Assembly: GCF_030544485.1 (NCBI RefSeq)
Contig: NZ_CP130610.1
Location: 744,001 to 808,000, forward strand
DNA length: 64,000 bases
Direction: 5' to 3'
Source of the DNA: Halomonas sp. HAL1
GTDB lineage: Bacteria; Pseudomonadota; Gammaproteobacteria; Pseudomonadales; Halomonadaceae
Shown here: positions 18,570 through 30,181 of the stretch, piece after piece
How positions within the stretch are numbered: the stretch's first letter is position 1
How the letters are laid out: the number at the start of each line of letters is the position of its first letter
The notes under the pieces: model-generated
Databases searched by the model: none
Told to the model about the DNA's origin: nothing
What the model saw: the letters and a program-made list of their open reading frames with translations, nothing else
Program-made: the position numbers and the translations under genes

Positions 18570-18634
18570 GTTCAATAAACGCTAATTTTACAGTCGTTCA
18601 GTTTTCACGTTCGTTCAATTTTTAAATTGCTTAG

Positions 18635-21610
<2,976 letters not shown>

Positions 21611-21611
<1 letters not shown>

Positions 21612-21886
21612 TGAGCCGTTTTATTGAAGTGCCCGCAAGAATGCTGCCACCGGAAACCCTCAATGCGCTGCTTGAGGCGTTTGTGACCCGCCAGGGTTAC
21701 GACACGACCGATACCACGGGCGAGGGCATGCATGGCTGGGTAGCCGAGCTCAAAAAGCAGCTTGAGCGTAACGAACTGATCATCGCCCATGACCTTGAGC
21801 TGGAGATGACCGAGGTCATGACCCTAGCTCGCTGGCGCTCGTTTGGCCGTGATATCGCCGATGACGAGGAAGAGGGTGATTTTTAG
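21611..21886 (+). CDS. yheU: YheU family protein (UPF0270)
   Basis: A 91-residue protein matching the small YheU/UPF0270 family: an N-terminal V-P-x-x-x-L-P-P-E-T-L-N-A-L-L-E-A-F-V-x-R segment, then ELKKQLERNELIIAHDLELE. The function is unknown. Its ATG overlaps the preceding stop by one base (TAATG). That tight junction with the GC-rich BRCT exon supports the view that the exon is the original ligA end. The C-terminus is acidic. Confidence 0.85.
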
Positions 21887-21911
21887 ACGCATCTTCCGAA
21901 AAGCATTCCGG

Positions 21912-22002
21912 TATGTCGTTGCGAGGAGTGCAGCGACGCGGCAATCTTTGCTGGCAGTGGCAGGCAAATCCGAGATCGCCGCGCTTCGCTCGCGATGACA
22001 TT
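21912..22002. repeat. Palindromic REP-like repeat, copy 1
   Basis: Two divergent arms, GAGTGCAGCGACGCGGCAAT and the opposite GATCGCCGCGCTTCGCTCGC, can fold into a long stem; about 30 bp separates them. This is the layout of paired intergenic REP-type repeats. It lies just after yheU and before the first IS. Confidence 0.7.
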
Positions 22003-22048
22003 TAGCTGTAGCATCGAGTCCTGTCATTGCGTATAGGGACTCCTCCCC

Positions 22049-22292
22049 GGTTGCAAACGACGATGATGGAAAAACATAAGCCGATGCGTGCGTATAGTCG
22101 GTCTCTTGATGGGGACGCTATCCCCTGACCCTGATGAACGTCGCGCACCTTCTCTCCTCAACGAGGCGTAGGCTTTTTCAGCCATCGCAATGATCAGGTT
22201 GCGAGAAGGTCGGTCTGACCTGTTTTTCATCGATCGTTGCCCGGCAACAAGGTAGCCGCCTCTCGGCGCTTAGCCGCTGATGGTGCTACCGC
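22049..22292 (-). ncRNA. Candidate bridge/seek RNA region, IS copy 1
   Basis: The non-coding stretch between the transposase stop and the IS end is about 245 bp. In IS1111-type IS110 elements the guide RNA that pairs with target and donor DNA is encoded in this downstream end. A short open frame on the minus strand here has no sign of being a gene. Position is the only evidence; no fold was computed. The second IS copy has the same stretch at 23550-23793. Confidence 0.4.
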
Positions 22293-23342
22293 TTAGCTCA
22301 CCATCAGCGCTGAACCGTCGTTAAACTCTCTACAATAGGACTGTCCGCTGTGCAGAACCGCCCAGGCGGTTCGTACTGTCTTGTTCGCTAACGCGACAGC
22401 CGCTTTGTTCTTGCCCACGCGTGCGACCAGCGCGCGTAGCCAACGGCTTTTGGCATCCTGCTTGTCACCCACGGTGTTGATGGCCGAGTGTGCGCCGCGT
22501 ATCAGGGCGGCTTTCAGCGAGATTTGCCCCGTTCGGCCAATGCCCTTGATCTTCGCGATGCCACCACTGCTGTGTTGTGTCGGCGTCAACCCCAGATAGG
22601 CTGACGCTTGGCGACCTTTCTTGAAGGCGTTGCCGTTACCGAGGGCGCTATAGAGCTGGGTGGCGACCACCGGTCCCACTCCCTCAATCGCCAACAGTTG
22701 GCGACAAGGCATCACCGCACGGCTCATCTGCTCCACGCGCTTATCCAGTGACTGAATACGCTCGTTGAGTCGATCCAGCTCCGCCATTTGCTCGGCAATC
22801 AAGTCACGCATCAGCATCGAAAGCTCGTTATCGGCATCTTCCAGGGCGAGCCAGACACGTTGCTTTAACGCTTTCTGTCCCCGACCGCTGATCACTCCAT
22901 ATTCCTGCAATAACCCATGAACCTGATTGATCAACTGGGTGCGCTGATGGATGTACCTCTCCCGAATGCGGTGCAGGCTCTGAATATCCTGCTGCTCTAC
23001 GCTTTTGAGTGGTACAAAGCGCATGTCCGGACGACATCCGGCTTCTACAATAGCGAGGGCGTCATTGGCATCTGTCTTGTGCCCTTTGCGAAAAGGCGTC
23101 ACAAACTGGGGCGAAATGAGGGCAACGGTATGGCCGAGGGCCTGCAGTTGTCGCGCCCAATAATGCGATCCACCGCACGCTTCCATAAATACCCGACAGG
23201 CCGGTTGGCGGCGCATAAAATCCAAGACCTGATGCCGTTTAAGCTCTTTGTTGACCTGAACACGCGAGGAGCGGGTGTCGACAACACACACTTGAAAAAC
23301 ACGCTTTGCCAGATCAATACCTATCGTCGTATGCTTGTTCAT
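22293..23342 (-). CDS. IS110-family transposase, copy 1
   Basis: A 349-residue DEDD transposase. The N-terminal RuvC-like domain has GIDLAKRVFQVCVVD, FMEACGGSHYWAR and HKTDANDA, supplying the acidic residues. The C-terminal transposase_20 part has IEGVGPVVATQLYSALGN and ASAYLGLTPTQHSSGG with the conserved serine. It is a site-specific recombinase guided by an element-encoded RNA. The second ATG is chosen because GGAGGGGAAG lies right before it; six more codons are open upstream. Differs from copy 2 by one residue (Pro/Ser at 23,233 and 24,734). Confidence 0.95.
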   Translation of the reverse strand: MNKHTTIGIDLAKRVFQVCVVDTRSSRVQVNKELKRHQVLDFMRRQPACRVFMEACGGSHYWARQLQALGHTVALISPQFVTPFRKGHKTDANDALAIVEAGCRPDMRFVPLKSVEQQDIQSLHRIRERYIHQRTQLINQVHGLLQEYGVISGRGQKALKQRVWLALEDADNELSMLMRDLIAEQMAELDRLNERIQSLDKRVEQMSRAVMPCRQLLAIEGVGPVVATQLYSALGNGNAFKKGRQASAYLGLTPTQHSSGGIAKIKGIGRTGQISLKAALIRGAHSAINTVGDKQDAKSRWLRALVARVGKNKAAVALANKTVRTAWAVLHSGQSYCREFNDGSALMVS

Positions 23343-23422
23343 GGCTCTTCCCCTCCGCATTGATGTGGTTCAACTATCAATGTAGCTCGCTGAAGCTTCG
23401 AGAGGGGAGGAGTCCCTTTCAT

Positions 23423-23504
23423 TGAGGAGCGTAGCGACGCGGCAATCTTTGCTGGCAGTGGCAGGCAAATCCGAGATCGCCGCGCTTCACTCGCGATGAC
23501 ATTT
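23423..23504. repeat. Palindromic REP-like repeat, copy 2
   Basis: Nearly the same as the copy before the first IS, with a few changes (GAGCGTAGC for GAGTGCAGC, CTTCACTCGC for CTTCGCTCGC, and differences after GATGACATTTA). It separates the two IS copies. Unit length from IS to IS is 1501 bp. Confidence 0.7.
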
Positions 23505-23531
23505 ATCTGAAACATCGAGTCCTGTCATTGC

Positions 23532-24923
23532 GTATAGGGACTCCTCCCCGGTTGCAAACGACGATGATGGAAAAACATAAGCCGATGCGTGCGTATAGTC
23601 GGTCTCTTGATGGGGACGCTATCCCCTGACCCTGATGAACGTCGCGCACCTTCTCTCCTCAACGAGGCGTAGGCTTTTTCAGCCATCGCAATGATCAGGT
23701 TGCGAGAAGGTCGGTCTGACCTGTTTTTCATCGATCGTTGCCCGGCAACAAGGTAGCCGCCTCTCGGCGCTTAGCCGCTGATGGTGCTACCGCTTAGCTC
23801 ACCATCAGCGCTGAACCGTCGTTAAACTCTCTACAATAGGACTGTCCGCTGTGCAGAACCGCCCAGGCGGTTCGTACTGTCTTGTTCGCTAACGCGACAG
23901 CCGCTTTGTTCTTGCCCACGCGTGCGACCAGCGCGCGTAGCCAACGGCTTTTGGCATCCTGCTTGTCACCCACGGTGTTGATGGCCGAGTGTGCGCCGCG
24001 TATCAGGGCGGCTTTCAGCGAGATTTGCCCCGTTCGGCCAATGCCCTTGATCTTCGCGATGCCACCACTGCTGTGTTGTGTCGGCGTCAACCCCAGATAG
24101 GCTGACGCTTGGCGACCTTTCTTGAAGGCGTTGCCGTTACCGAGGGCGCTATAGAGCTGGGTGGCGACCACCGGTCCCACTCCCTCAATCGCCAACAGTT
24201 GGCGACAAGGCATCACCGCACGGCTCATCTGCTCCACGCGCTTATCCAGTGACTGAATACGCTCGTTGAGTCGATCCAGCTCCGCCATTTGCTCGGCAAT
24301 CAAGTCACGCATCAGCATCGAAAGCTCGTTATCGGCATCTTCCAGGGCGAGCCAGACACGTTGCTTTAACGCTTTCTGTCCCCGACCGCTGATCACTCCA
24401 TATTCCTGCAATAACCCATGAACCTGATTGATCAACTGGGTGCGCTGATGGATGTACCTCTCCCGAATGCGGTGCAGGCTCTGAATATCCTGCTGCTCTA
24501 CGCTTTTGAGTGGTACAAAGCGCATGTCCGGACGACATCCGGCTTCTACAATAGCGAGGGCGTCATTGGCATCTGTCTTGTGCCCTTTGCGAAAAGGCGT
24601 CACAAACTGGGGCGAAATGAGGGCAACGGTATGGCCGAGGGCCTGCAGTTGTCGCGCCCAATAATGCGATCCACCGCACGCTTCCATAAATACCCGACAG
24701 GCCGGTTGGCGGCGCATAAAATCCAAGACCTGATGTCGTTTAAGCTCTTTGTTGACCTGAACACGCGAGGAGCGGGTGTCGACAACACACACTTGAAAAA
24801 CACGCTTTGCCAGATCAATACCTATCGTCGTATGCTTGTTCATGGCTCTTCCCCTCCGCATTGATGTGGTTCAACTATCAATGTAGCTCGCTGAAGCTTC
24901 GAGAGGGGAGGAGTCCCTTTCAT
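23532..24923 (-). mobile_element. IS110-family element, IS1111-type, copy 2
   Basis: A near-exact direct repeat of the first element, offset by 1501 bp, with the same 13-bp subterminal inverted repeats at 23537-23549 and 24905-24917. The two copies and the repeat between them form a tandem array between yheU and mnmC. It could come from a second insertion into the next REP-like repeat or from a tandem duplication. Confidence 0.88.
23794..24843 (-). CDS. IS110-family transposase, copy 2
   Basis: Same 349-residue DEDD transposase as in the first copy, with the same domains and ribosome site. One residue differs: DIRS-type serine context in the N-terminal part where copy 1 has glycine/proline-coding changes (single base change near 24,735). 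Both copies are intact, so both may be active. Confidence 0.95.
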   Translation of the reverse strand: MNKHTTIGIDLAKRVFQVCVVDTRSSRVQVNKELKRHQVLDFMRRQPACRVFMEACGGSHYWARQLQALGHTVALISPQFVTPFRKGHKTDANDALAIVEAGCRPDMRFVPLKSVEQQDIQSLHRIRERYIHQRTQLINQVHGLLQEYGVISGRGQKALKQRVWLALEDADNELSMLMRDLIAEQMAELDRLNERIQSLDKRVEQMSRAVMPCRQLLAIEGVGPVVATQLYSALGNGNAFKKGRQASAYLGLTPTQHSSGGIAKIKGIGRTGQISLKAALIRGAHSAINTVGDKQDAKSRWLRALVARVGKNKAAVALANKTVRTAWAVLHSGQSYCREFNDGSALMVS

Positions 24924-24951
24924 TGAGGAGTGCAGCGACGCGGCAATCTCA
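24921..24951. repeat. Truncated REP-like repeat, copy 3
   Basis: Only the first arm (GAGGAGTGCAGCGACGCGG and CAATCTC) remains next to the second IS, immediately before the mnmC stop. It is what remains of the target palindrome on the right flank. Confidence 0.6.
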
Positions 24952-24958
24952 AGCTTGC

Positions 24959-26986
24959 CTATTGAGCGTTCTCGCCCCGAATAATCGCGCTGATAATGCG
25001 TCGCCCTGGGTGCAAGTGATCGACCAGGGGCGCTTCCAGCGGCATCGGTTCATCGCACATTCTTGAAGCAATCACCTCGGCGCATAGCGGCGCGCTGGCT
25101 AGCCCGCGTGAGCCATGAGCCGTCGATATCCACAGGCCTGGGTGGTGCTCGCCTGGCGTCTCTGGCACCCGAGTAGCATCTTTAGCTAGCCGCGCATAGT
25201 CGGCCTGCCACGCCTCTGCTACCGGCACAGGCCCTGCATAAGGGGTTTTGTCAGGGCTGGCCGCACGCACCGCCGCGCGACCTTGAAGGTGTTCAGGCGT
25301 TAATTCACTACCGGCTTTTTCCAGCTCGGCGACTAAGTTGGGCAATGTCTGACGCAGCTCATCAATATTGCGTTGATGATCGTCGGCGGTTACATCGGTG
25401 GTTGCGTTATTGGGTACAAAGCTGGCGCCAAATGTCAGTACGCCATCCAGAGCAGGCGATACATAGCCACCGGCGCATATCACGCGGGTTGGGCCTGCTA
25501 CCCCATCGGGTAGTTTTATCTCGCTAATCTGACCGCGGACCGACTGCAGCGGCAGTTCGCTGGTTTGCGCAAAGCGGTTAGCCAAATGCGCACTGGCAAT
25601 CACTACCTGATCGACATTAAGCGTGCTGGCATCGTCTAGATTGAGCTGCCACCCGGCGGTTGTGCGGGTAAGGGAGCTAACGTCACCCTGCTGGAAAGTC
25701 ACTCCTGGCTGACTAAGTAAGTGCTCACATAGGGCCTTGGGCTGAACCCATCCCGCTTGTGGGTAAAACAGCCCATGGGGTGCGTCAATGGGCATGGCCG
25801 CTGCTTCGCTTAGCGCCGGGTTGTTTAGCGCAGTGACAACGTCGCTGGGCAGCGGGTGTTGTTCAATAAAACGCTGCTGGCGGCGTGCTTCTTTATCACT
25901 ACTCGCCAACTGCACCACGCCGCAAGGCTGCCATAAAGGGGGTGTGGATAACGGCTGTGTGGATAGCTGTTGGGTAAGCCAACGCTGGCTGTACAGCAGC
26001 CCGGCAAGGTAAACACGGCTCTGGTGATTAGTCTCGGCAGCCAGCTTTACATACAGCGCGCCCTGACGATTGCCTGAGCCGCCCGCGCCGGGGGCTTCGC
26101 GCTCAACAACCGTTACCTGAATGCCGCGCCGCGCTAACGCTGCCGCCATCGTGCTGCCCGCCAGCCCAGCACCGACTATCGCAACGTGCTTTACAGCCGC
26201 CACGGGCGGCGGGGTAAACCAGGGTGTTGCCTGGCGGCGCTGCTCCACAGGCGGCGTTTCGATACTGCCCGCGAGCATTTCCCGCTTGCGACCATAGCCT
26301 GGCACTTTCTTCCAGCTAAAGCCTGCGGCTTTTAATCCCCGTTTGACGATACCAGCGCAGGTAAAGGTGGCGAATGTCGCGCCGGGGCGTGAACGGGCGG
26401 CCATGGCGTTAAATAGCGCTGGCTGCCACATATCGGGGTTTTTAGAAGGCGCAAAACCGTCTAAAAACCAGGCGTCGACTTGGCCATCTAACTGCTCCAG
26501 GCGCTCTGTGGTATCGCCGAAATGCAGATCAAGCGTGACGCGCTCGGTTAAGTGCAGGCGGTGAATGCCGCTCACGGCAGCGGGCCACTGGGCGCATAGC
26601 ACCTGTGCATAAGCCGCTAGCGAAGGCCAGGCACTAAGCGCCTGTTCCAGCGCCTCATGCTCAAGAGGAAACTTCTCTGTGGATAACAGGTGCAGCCGCG
26701 CATTGGGCGCTGCATGCTGCTCAAAACAAGCCCAGGCGCAGAGTATGTTCAGCCCGGTACCAAAGCCGGTTTCACCAATGACGAACGGTCTTGCTGCTTT
26801 CCACTCAGCAAAGCGCTGGGGAAGATGGTTGGCACCCAGAAAAACATGTTCGGTTTCAGCGCGCCCATCGCCACGGGTGAAATAGATGTCATCAAATGCG
26901 GTTGCGTGGGGTGCTCCCTCGTTCCAGGTAAGTAAAGGCGTGGTTAACGCCGCGAGGGCAGGCAAAGCATTGGGACGTTGGGTCAC
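24959..26986 (-). CDS. mnmC: Bifunctional tRNA mnm5s2U methyltransferase/oxidoreductase MnmC
   Basis: A 675-residue fusion. The N-terminal SAM-dependent methyltransferase (about 1-250) has GETGFGTGLNIL and WFLDGFAPSKNPDMW. The C-terminal FAD oxidase (about 265-650) starts with the dinucleotide fold VAIVGAGLAGSTMAAALARR and has the later RAAVRAASPDKTPYAGPV. It makes the last two steps of 5-methylaminomethyl-2-thiouridine at the wobble base of tRNAs. Length equals that of E. coli MnmC. Two DnaA-box sequences lie inside the gene. The stop codon is only 8 bp from the truncated REP. Confidence 0.97.
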   Translation of the reverse strand: MTQRPNALPALAALTTPLLTWNEGAPHATAFDDIYFTRGDGRAETEHVFLGANHLPQRFAEWKAARPFVIGETGFGTGLNILCAWACFEQHAAPNARLHLLSTEKFPLEHEALEQALSAWPSLAAYAQVLCAQWPAAVSGIHRLHLTERVTLDLHFGDTTERLEQLDGQVDAWFLDGFAPSKNPDMWQPALFNAMAARSRPGATFATFTCAGIVKRGLKAAGFSWKKVPGYGRKREMLAGSIETPPVEQRRQATPWFTPPPVAAVKHVAIVGAGLAGSTMAAALARRGIQVTVVEREAPGAGGSGNRQGALYVKLAAETNHQSRVYLAGLLYSQRWLTQQLSTQPLSTPPLWQPCGVVQLASSDKEARRQQRFIEQHPLPSDVVTALNNPALSEAAAMPIDAPHGLFYPQAGWVQPKALCEHLLSQPGVTFQQGDVSSLTRTTAGWQLNLDDASTLNVDQVVIASAHLANRFAQTSELPLQSVRGQISEIKLPDGVAGPTRVICAGGYVSPALDGVLTFGASFVPNNATTDVTADDHQRNIDELRQTLPNLVAELEKAGSELTPEHLQGRAAVRAASPDKTPYAGPVPVAEAWQADYARLAKDATRVPETPGEHHPGLWISTAHGSRGLASAPLCAEVIASRMCDEPMPLEAPLVDHLHPGRRIISAIIRGENAQ

Positions 26987-27081
26987 GCAGATATCCGTTT
27001 AATGAAGAATTGGTTAAAAAATGATCAATTTGTCGCCGTCGGCGCTGGCTCTGGCTTAGCGCAAAGCGTCCGCCGGGTTTG

Positions 27082-27111
27082 CACAGAGTTTTCCACAGGC
27101 TCTGTGAAAAA
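27082..27111. promoter_or_regulatory. Hairpin containing DnaA-box-like sequences
   Basis: CACAGAG and CTCTGTG form a 7-bp inverted repeat around TTTTCCACA (27089-27097). A further match on the opposite strand (TTTTTCACA) is at 27103-27111. Both fit TTWTNCACA, the DnaA-box consensus. The site lies between mnmC and the YciI-like gene. Confidence 0.4.
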
Positions 27112-27143
27112 GCGGGCGGACCCTCCACACTCGCCTATTGGGG

Positions 27144-27443
27144 TCAAGGCAAAACTTTCTTGAACGGCTTAACAATTACCTTGGCATAGACCCCCGCAAT
27201 CATGTATGGGTCGGCATCCGCCCATGCGGTAGCCTCTTCCAGGCTCTCAAACTCCGCCACGACCAAGCTGCCGGAAAAGCCAGCATCGCCGGGATTTTCA
27301 GCGTCGATGGCAGGGTGAGGACCCGCTAATACCATCCGGCCTTCGTCACGCAGCGCTTCCAGGCGGGCGAGGTGATCAGGGCGAGCCGCTAAACGACGCT
27401 CTAAGCTATTGGGCACGTCTTCACTCATAATGGCGTACAGCAT
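27144..27443 (-). CDS. yciI: YciI family protein
   Basis: A 99-residue ferredoxin-like protein of the YciI family: [31 protein letters not shown], then a G-S-L-V-V-A-E-F-E strand and [16 protein letters not shown]. Conserved are the His of RPDHLARL and the Asp of WADADPY. Its activity is uncertain. The ATG at 27443 is chosen because AAGGAG lies 10 bases before it; the upstream 25 codons are not family-like. It is divergent from rnm. Confidence 0.9.
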   Translation of the reverse strand: MLYAIMSEDVPNSLERRLAARPDHLARLEALRDEGRMVLAGPHPAIDAENPGDAGFSGSLVVAEFESLEEATAWADADPYMIAGVYAKVIVKPFKKVLP

Positions 27444-27587
27444 GTGGATATAACTCCTTGAAAAGAAGGGGATGAAAAGTGAGCGTTCATTGACCGCGCA
27501 GACAGATGCGCGCACCATATCTTACCCATTGCGAACGATTTATTCACAGCTGAAAAGCGCATTCTGACAAACTGCTCACACGGCGTC

Positions 27588-28508
27588 ATGCTTATGTCTC
27601 GACTTCCTTATACCTTTGATGCCGATCAGCGTTACCCGGTTGATTTGCACATGCACTCCACCGCTTCTGATGGTGCGCTATCGCCCACTGAGCTGGTAAC
27701 GCTGTGCGCCGAGCGCGGGCTGACGCACATGTCGCTTACCGATCACGATACCATGGACGGCATTGAAGAAGCGGGCCGCGCCGCCGAGCAAGCAGGGCTG
27801 TGTCTTATCCCCGGCTGTGAGTTATCCACACGCTGGCAAGGGGTCAATATTCATGTCGTGGCGCTGATGCCCGGCGGCTTGCAGGGGCCGATGGTGGAAG
27901 GCTTGATTCAGCAGCGTGAGGCGCGTATCCAGCGTGCGGAAGTCATTGCCGAACGACTGGAAAAAGTAGGTTTACCCGACGCCCTAGAAAAAGCGCGCCT
28001 TCACGCAGGCAGCGACCGCCCCCTAGGCCGCCCGGATTTTGCCCGCGCGCTGGTAGCAGAAGGAGTGGTGCCAGACTGGGCAAGTGCCTTTAAGCGTTAC
28101 CTAGGCAGCGGCAAGAAGGGCGATGTCAAAGCCCACTGGCCGGAAATCAGCGAAGCCGTGAGCTGGATTGTGGAATCAGGCGGCGTTGCCGTGATCGCCC
28201 ATCCATTGCGCCATGGCCTCACTCGACGCAAGCGTGGCCTGTTGATGGATACCTTCCAGGCGGCGGGCGGCCAAGCGGTTGAGCTGGTTAGCGGCCAGCA
28301 GAACCCGGATAGCACCCGTGACTTGGCGCGCCAACTGGTCGAGCGTGAGTTATACGCTTCCTTGGGCAGCGACTTTCACTTCCCCGGCAGCCATGCAGCA
28401 CCCGGCAGTATGAGCTTGGTACCGCGCACGGCAGCGCCCCCGATATGGCAGCATCCGCGCTTGGTGCATCTACGCGATGCCGCCCCCGGTCTGTTAGCGA
28501 TTGGCTAA
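27588..28508 (+). CDS. rnm: PHP-domain phosphoesterase, RNase AM (YciV)
   Basis: A 306-residue PHP-domain enzyme. The motifs VDLHMHSTASDG, LTDHDTMDGIEEA, GCELSTRW, IAHPLRHG and GSDFHFPG supply the metal-binding His, Asp and Glu residues. The E. coli homologue YciV/Rnm is a 5'-3' exonuclease that trims 5' ends of rRNA and degrades short oligonucleotides. The start may be ATG 27588 or the in-frame ATG at 27594. A perfect DnaA box (TTATCCACA) sits within the gene at 27832. The neighbours yciI and yciO fit the known yci cluster. Confidence 0.93.
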   Translation: MLMSRLPYTFDADQRYPVDLHMHSTASDGALSPTELVTLCAERGLTHMSLTDHDTMDGIEEAGRAAEQAGLCLIPGCELSTRWQGVNIHVVALMPGGLQGPMVEGLIQQREARIQRAEVIAERLEKVGLPDALEKARLHAGSDRPLGRPDFARALVAEGVVPDWASAFKRYLGSGKKGDVKAHWPEISEAVSWIVESGGVAVIAHPLRHGLTRRKRGLLMDTFQAAGGQAVELVSGQQNPDSTRDLARQLVERELYASLGSDFHFPGSHAAPGSMSLVPRTAAPPIWQHPRLVHLRDAAPGLLAIG

Positions 28509-28610
28509 GTTATCGTTAGCTTAAGTTCTCGTCAGCTTAAGTTATCACCAGCTAAGGTCAGCTATGCTGTAGGAACCGCTAAGACAGTGAGCTATGAAAG
28601 GAGTAGTTTT

Positions 28611-29231
28611 ATGAGCCAATATTTCCAGATTCACCCCGAAAACCCGCAAAAGCGGCTGATTGATCAGGCGATTGCGATCATTCGTAAAGGCGGCGTAGTG
28701 GCGTACCCCACCGATTCAGGTTATGCCTTGGGCTGCCATCTGGGTGAGAAGAAAGCCATTGAAAAGATTAAATGGCTGCGTTCACTGGACGATAAACACA
28801 ACTTCACCCTGGTGTGTTCCGATTTATCTGAGATCGGCACCTACGCTAAGGTAGATAACGACGTTTTCCGGTTGTTGAAAGCGCATACGCCGGGGCCGTA
28901 CACCTATATCCTGGATGCTACTTCAGAAGTGCCGCGGCTATTGTTGCACCCCAAACGCCGCTCCATTGGTGTACGCGTGCCTGATCACCGCATTACGCAT
29001 GCGTTGCTGGCAGCCTTGGGGGAGCCGTTGATGAGCGTGACGCTCATTCCGGTGGGCGATGATTTTCCCATGAACGACCCGGAAGAGATCCGCGAGCGTT
29101 TTGGCGCGCATCTGGATGCCATTATCGACGGTGGCGCCTGTCATCTAGACCCCACCAGCGTTATCGACCTGCGCGAACTGCCGCCTACCATCATTCGCGA
29201 AGGGCGCGGTGATATCACGCCTTTCGTTTAG
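28611..29231 (+). CDS. yciO: YciO, Sua5/TsaC-like RNA-binding protein
   Basis: A 206-residue member of the Sua5-YciO-YrdC family. GGVVAYPTDSGYALGC holds the YciO form of the nucleotide pocket, and the K-R-x-S-I-G-V-R-V-P-D-H segment is conserved. YrdC/TsaC makes threonylcarbamoyl-adenylate for tRNA t6A; YciO is a paralogue with uncertain activity. AAGGAG lies 7 bases before the ATG chosen; eight codons upstream are open behind a GTG. It converges on the potassium channel gene with 7 bp between the stops. Confidence 0.92.
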   Translation: MSQYFQIHPENPQKRLIDQAIAIIRKGGVVAYPTDSGYALGCHLGEKKAIEKIKWLRSLDDKHNFTLVCSDLSEIGTYAKVDNDVFRLLKAHTPGPYTYILDATSEVPRLLLHPKRRSIGVRVPDHRITHALLAALGEPLMSVTLIPVGDDFPMNDPEEIRERFGAHLDAIIDGGACHLDPTSVIDLRELPPTIIREGRGDITPFV

Positions 29232-29238
29232 ATTGAGT

Positions 29239-30117
29239 CTAGTCAGACGAAGGTTCTTCTTTGGCTTTGCGCGGGTCTTCGCTATTTTCATCAAGCCAAG
29301 TACCGCAGCGCAGGCAGTAGCGGGCACGCTTCTCATGGCGGTCGTGCCCGCAGCCGGGGCAGGCTTCCTCGGAGTAACGATCCTCACGTATTGAGCGGAT
29401 CACCTGAGCGGAGAATACCCCGGTGGGCACAGCAATAATCGAGTAGCCCAGCAGCATCAAGATCATGGTAATCGCTTTACCCAACGCGGTGGCGGGGACG
29501 ATGTCGCCGTAGCCCACGGTGGTCATGCTAACGATGGCCCAGTACATCGACATTGGAATACTGGTGAAGCCCGCTTCCGGTGACTCAATGGTGTACATCA
29601 ACGCCGCGAACAGCGTGACCACCATGAAAATGGCAGAAAAAAATAGCAGTATTTGACGCAGGCTGCGTTTTAACGCGTCGAGTAGCAGGCTGGCTTCACC
29701 GACAAACTCCATCAGGCGCAAAATGCGGAAAATACGCAGCACTCGCAGCAAACGAACAATCACCAGCCCATGAGCGCCAGGGACCAGTAGCACTAGCCAA
29801 GTGGGTAAAATAGCGATTAAGTCGACGATTCCATAAAAGCTTTTTAGATAGAGCAAGGGGCGCTCAAGGCAGTAAATGCGAACTAACAACTCTAAGCTGA
29901 ACAGTATCGTTAATGCCCACTCAATGTAGAAGAAAATGGGCCCGTAGCGTTCGGCGTAAATCTCGATACTACCCAACAGGATGACCGCGACACTCAACAA
30001 AATAGCCCCGATCAAGGCAATATCAAAGGCTTTAGCGCCCGGTGTGTCGGATTCGAAAATAATATGAAAAAGTTGAGCGCGTAGGCCTTCCGCACCGGGG
30101 GTTAAGTTTAAATTCAT
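29239..30117 (-). CDS. Voltage-gated potassium channel with C-terminal zinc ribbon
   Basis: A 292-residue six-helix ion channel. The S4 helix reads IVRLLRVLRIFRILRLMEF with regular arginines, and the pore has the K+ filter TTVGYGDIVP. The last 50 residues are a four-Cys ribbon, CPGCGHDRHEKRARYCLRC, which is less common in such channels. It is a Kv-type tetramer subunit in the inner membrane. In a halophile it may serve K+ balance; that is inferred. The tail is acidic. Confidence 0.93.
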   Translation of the reverse strand: MNLNLTPGAEGLRAQLFHIIFESDTPGAKAFDIALIGAILLSVAVILLGSIEIYAERYGPIFFYIEWALTILFSLELLVRIYCLERPLLYLKSFYGIVDLIAILPTWLVLLVPGAHGLVIVRLLRVLRIFRILRLMEFVGEASLLLDALKRSLRQILLFFSAIFMVVTLFAALMYTIESPEAGFTSIPMSMYWAIVSMTTVGYGDIVPATALGKAITMILMLLGYSIIAVPTGVFSAQVIRSIREDRYSEEACPGCGHDRHEKRARYCLRCGTWLDENSEDPRKAKEEPSSD

Positions 30118-30181
30118 CGCATCATCCTGAAGTGGGCCTCAATTCGGTCCTTAAAAACAGTCCTGAAATAGCATTAAGCCG

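Larger units (their letters stand above)
22031..23422 (-). mobile_element. IS110-family element, IS1111-type, copy 1
   Basis: About 1.39 kb containing one transposase on the minus strand. Near the ends is a perfect 13-bp inverted repeat (GGGACTCCTCCCC at 22036-22048, GGGGAGGAGTCCC at 23404-23416), as in the IS1111 subgroup. The longer non-coding end is downstream of the transposase. The flanks are pieces of a REP-like palindrome, so the element probably targets such repeats. The exact ends are uncertain by a few bases. Confidence 0.88.

Noticed and set aside
22024..22230. Minus-strand 68-codon frame inside the IS end, repeated in copy 2
   Set aside because: It lies in the non-coding end where a guide RNA is expected, overlaps the inverted repeat, and has no protein features.
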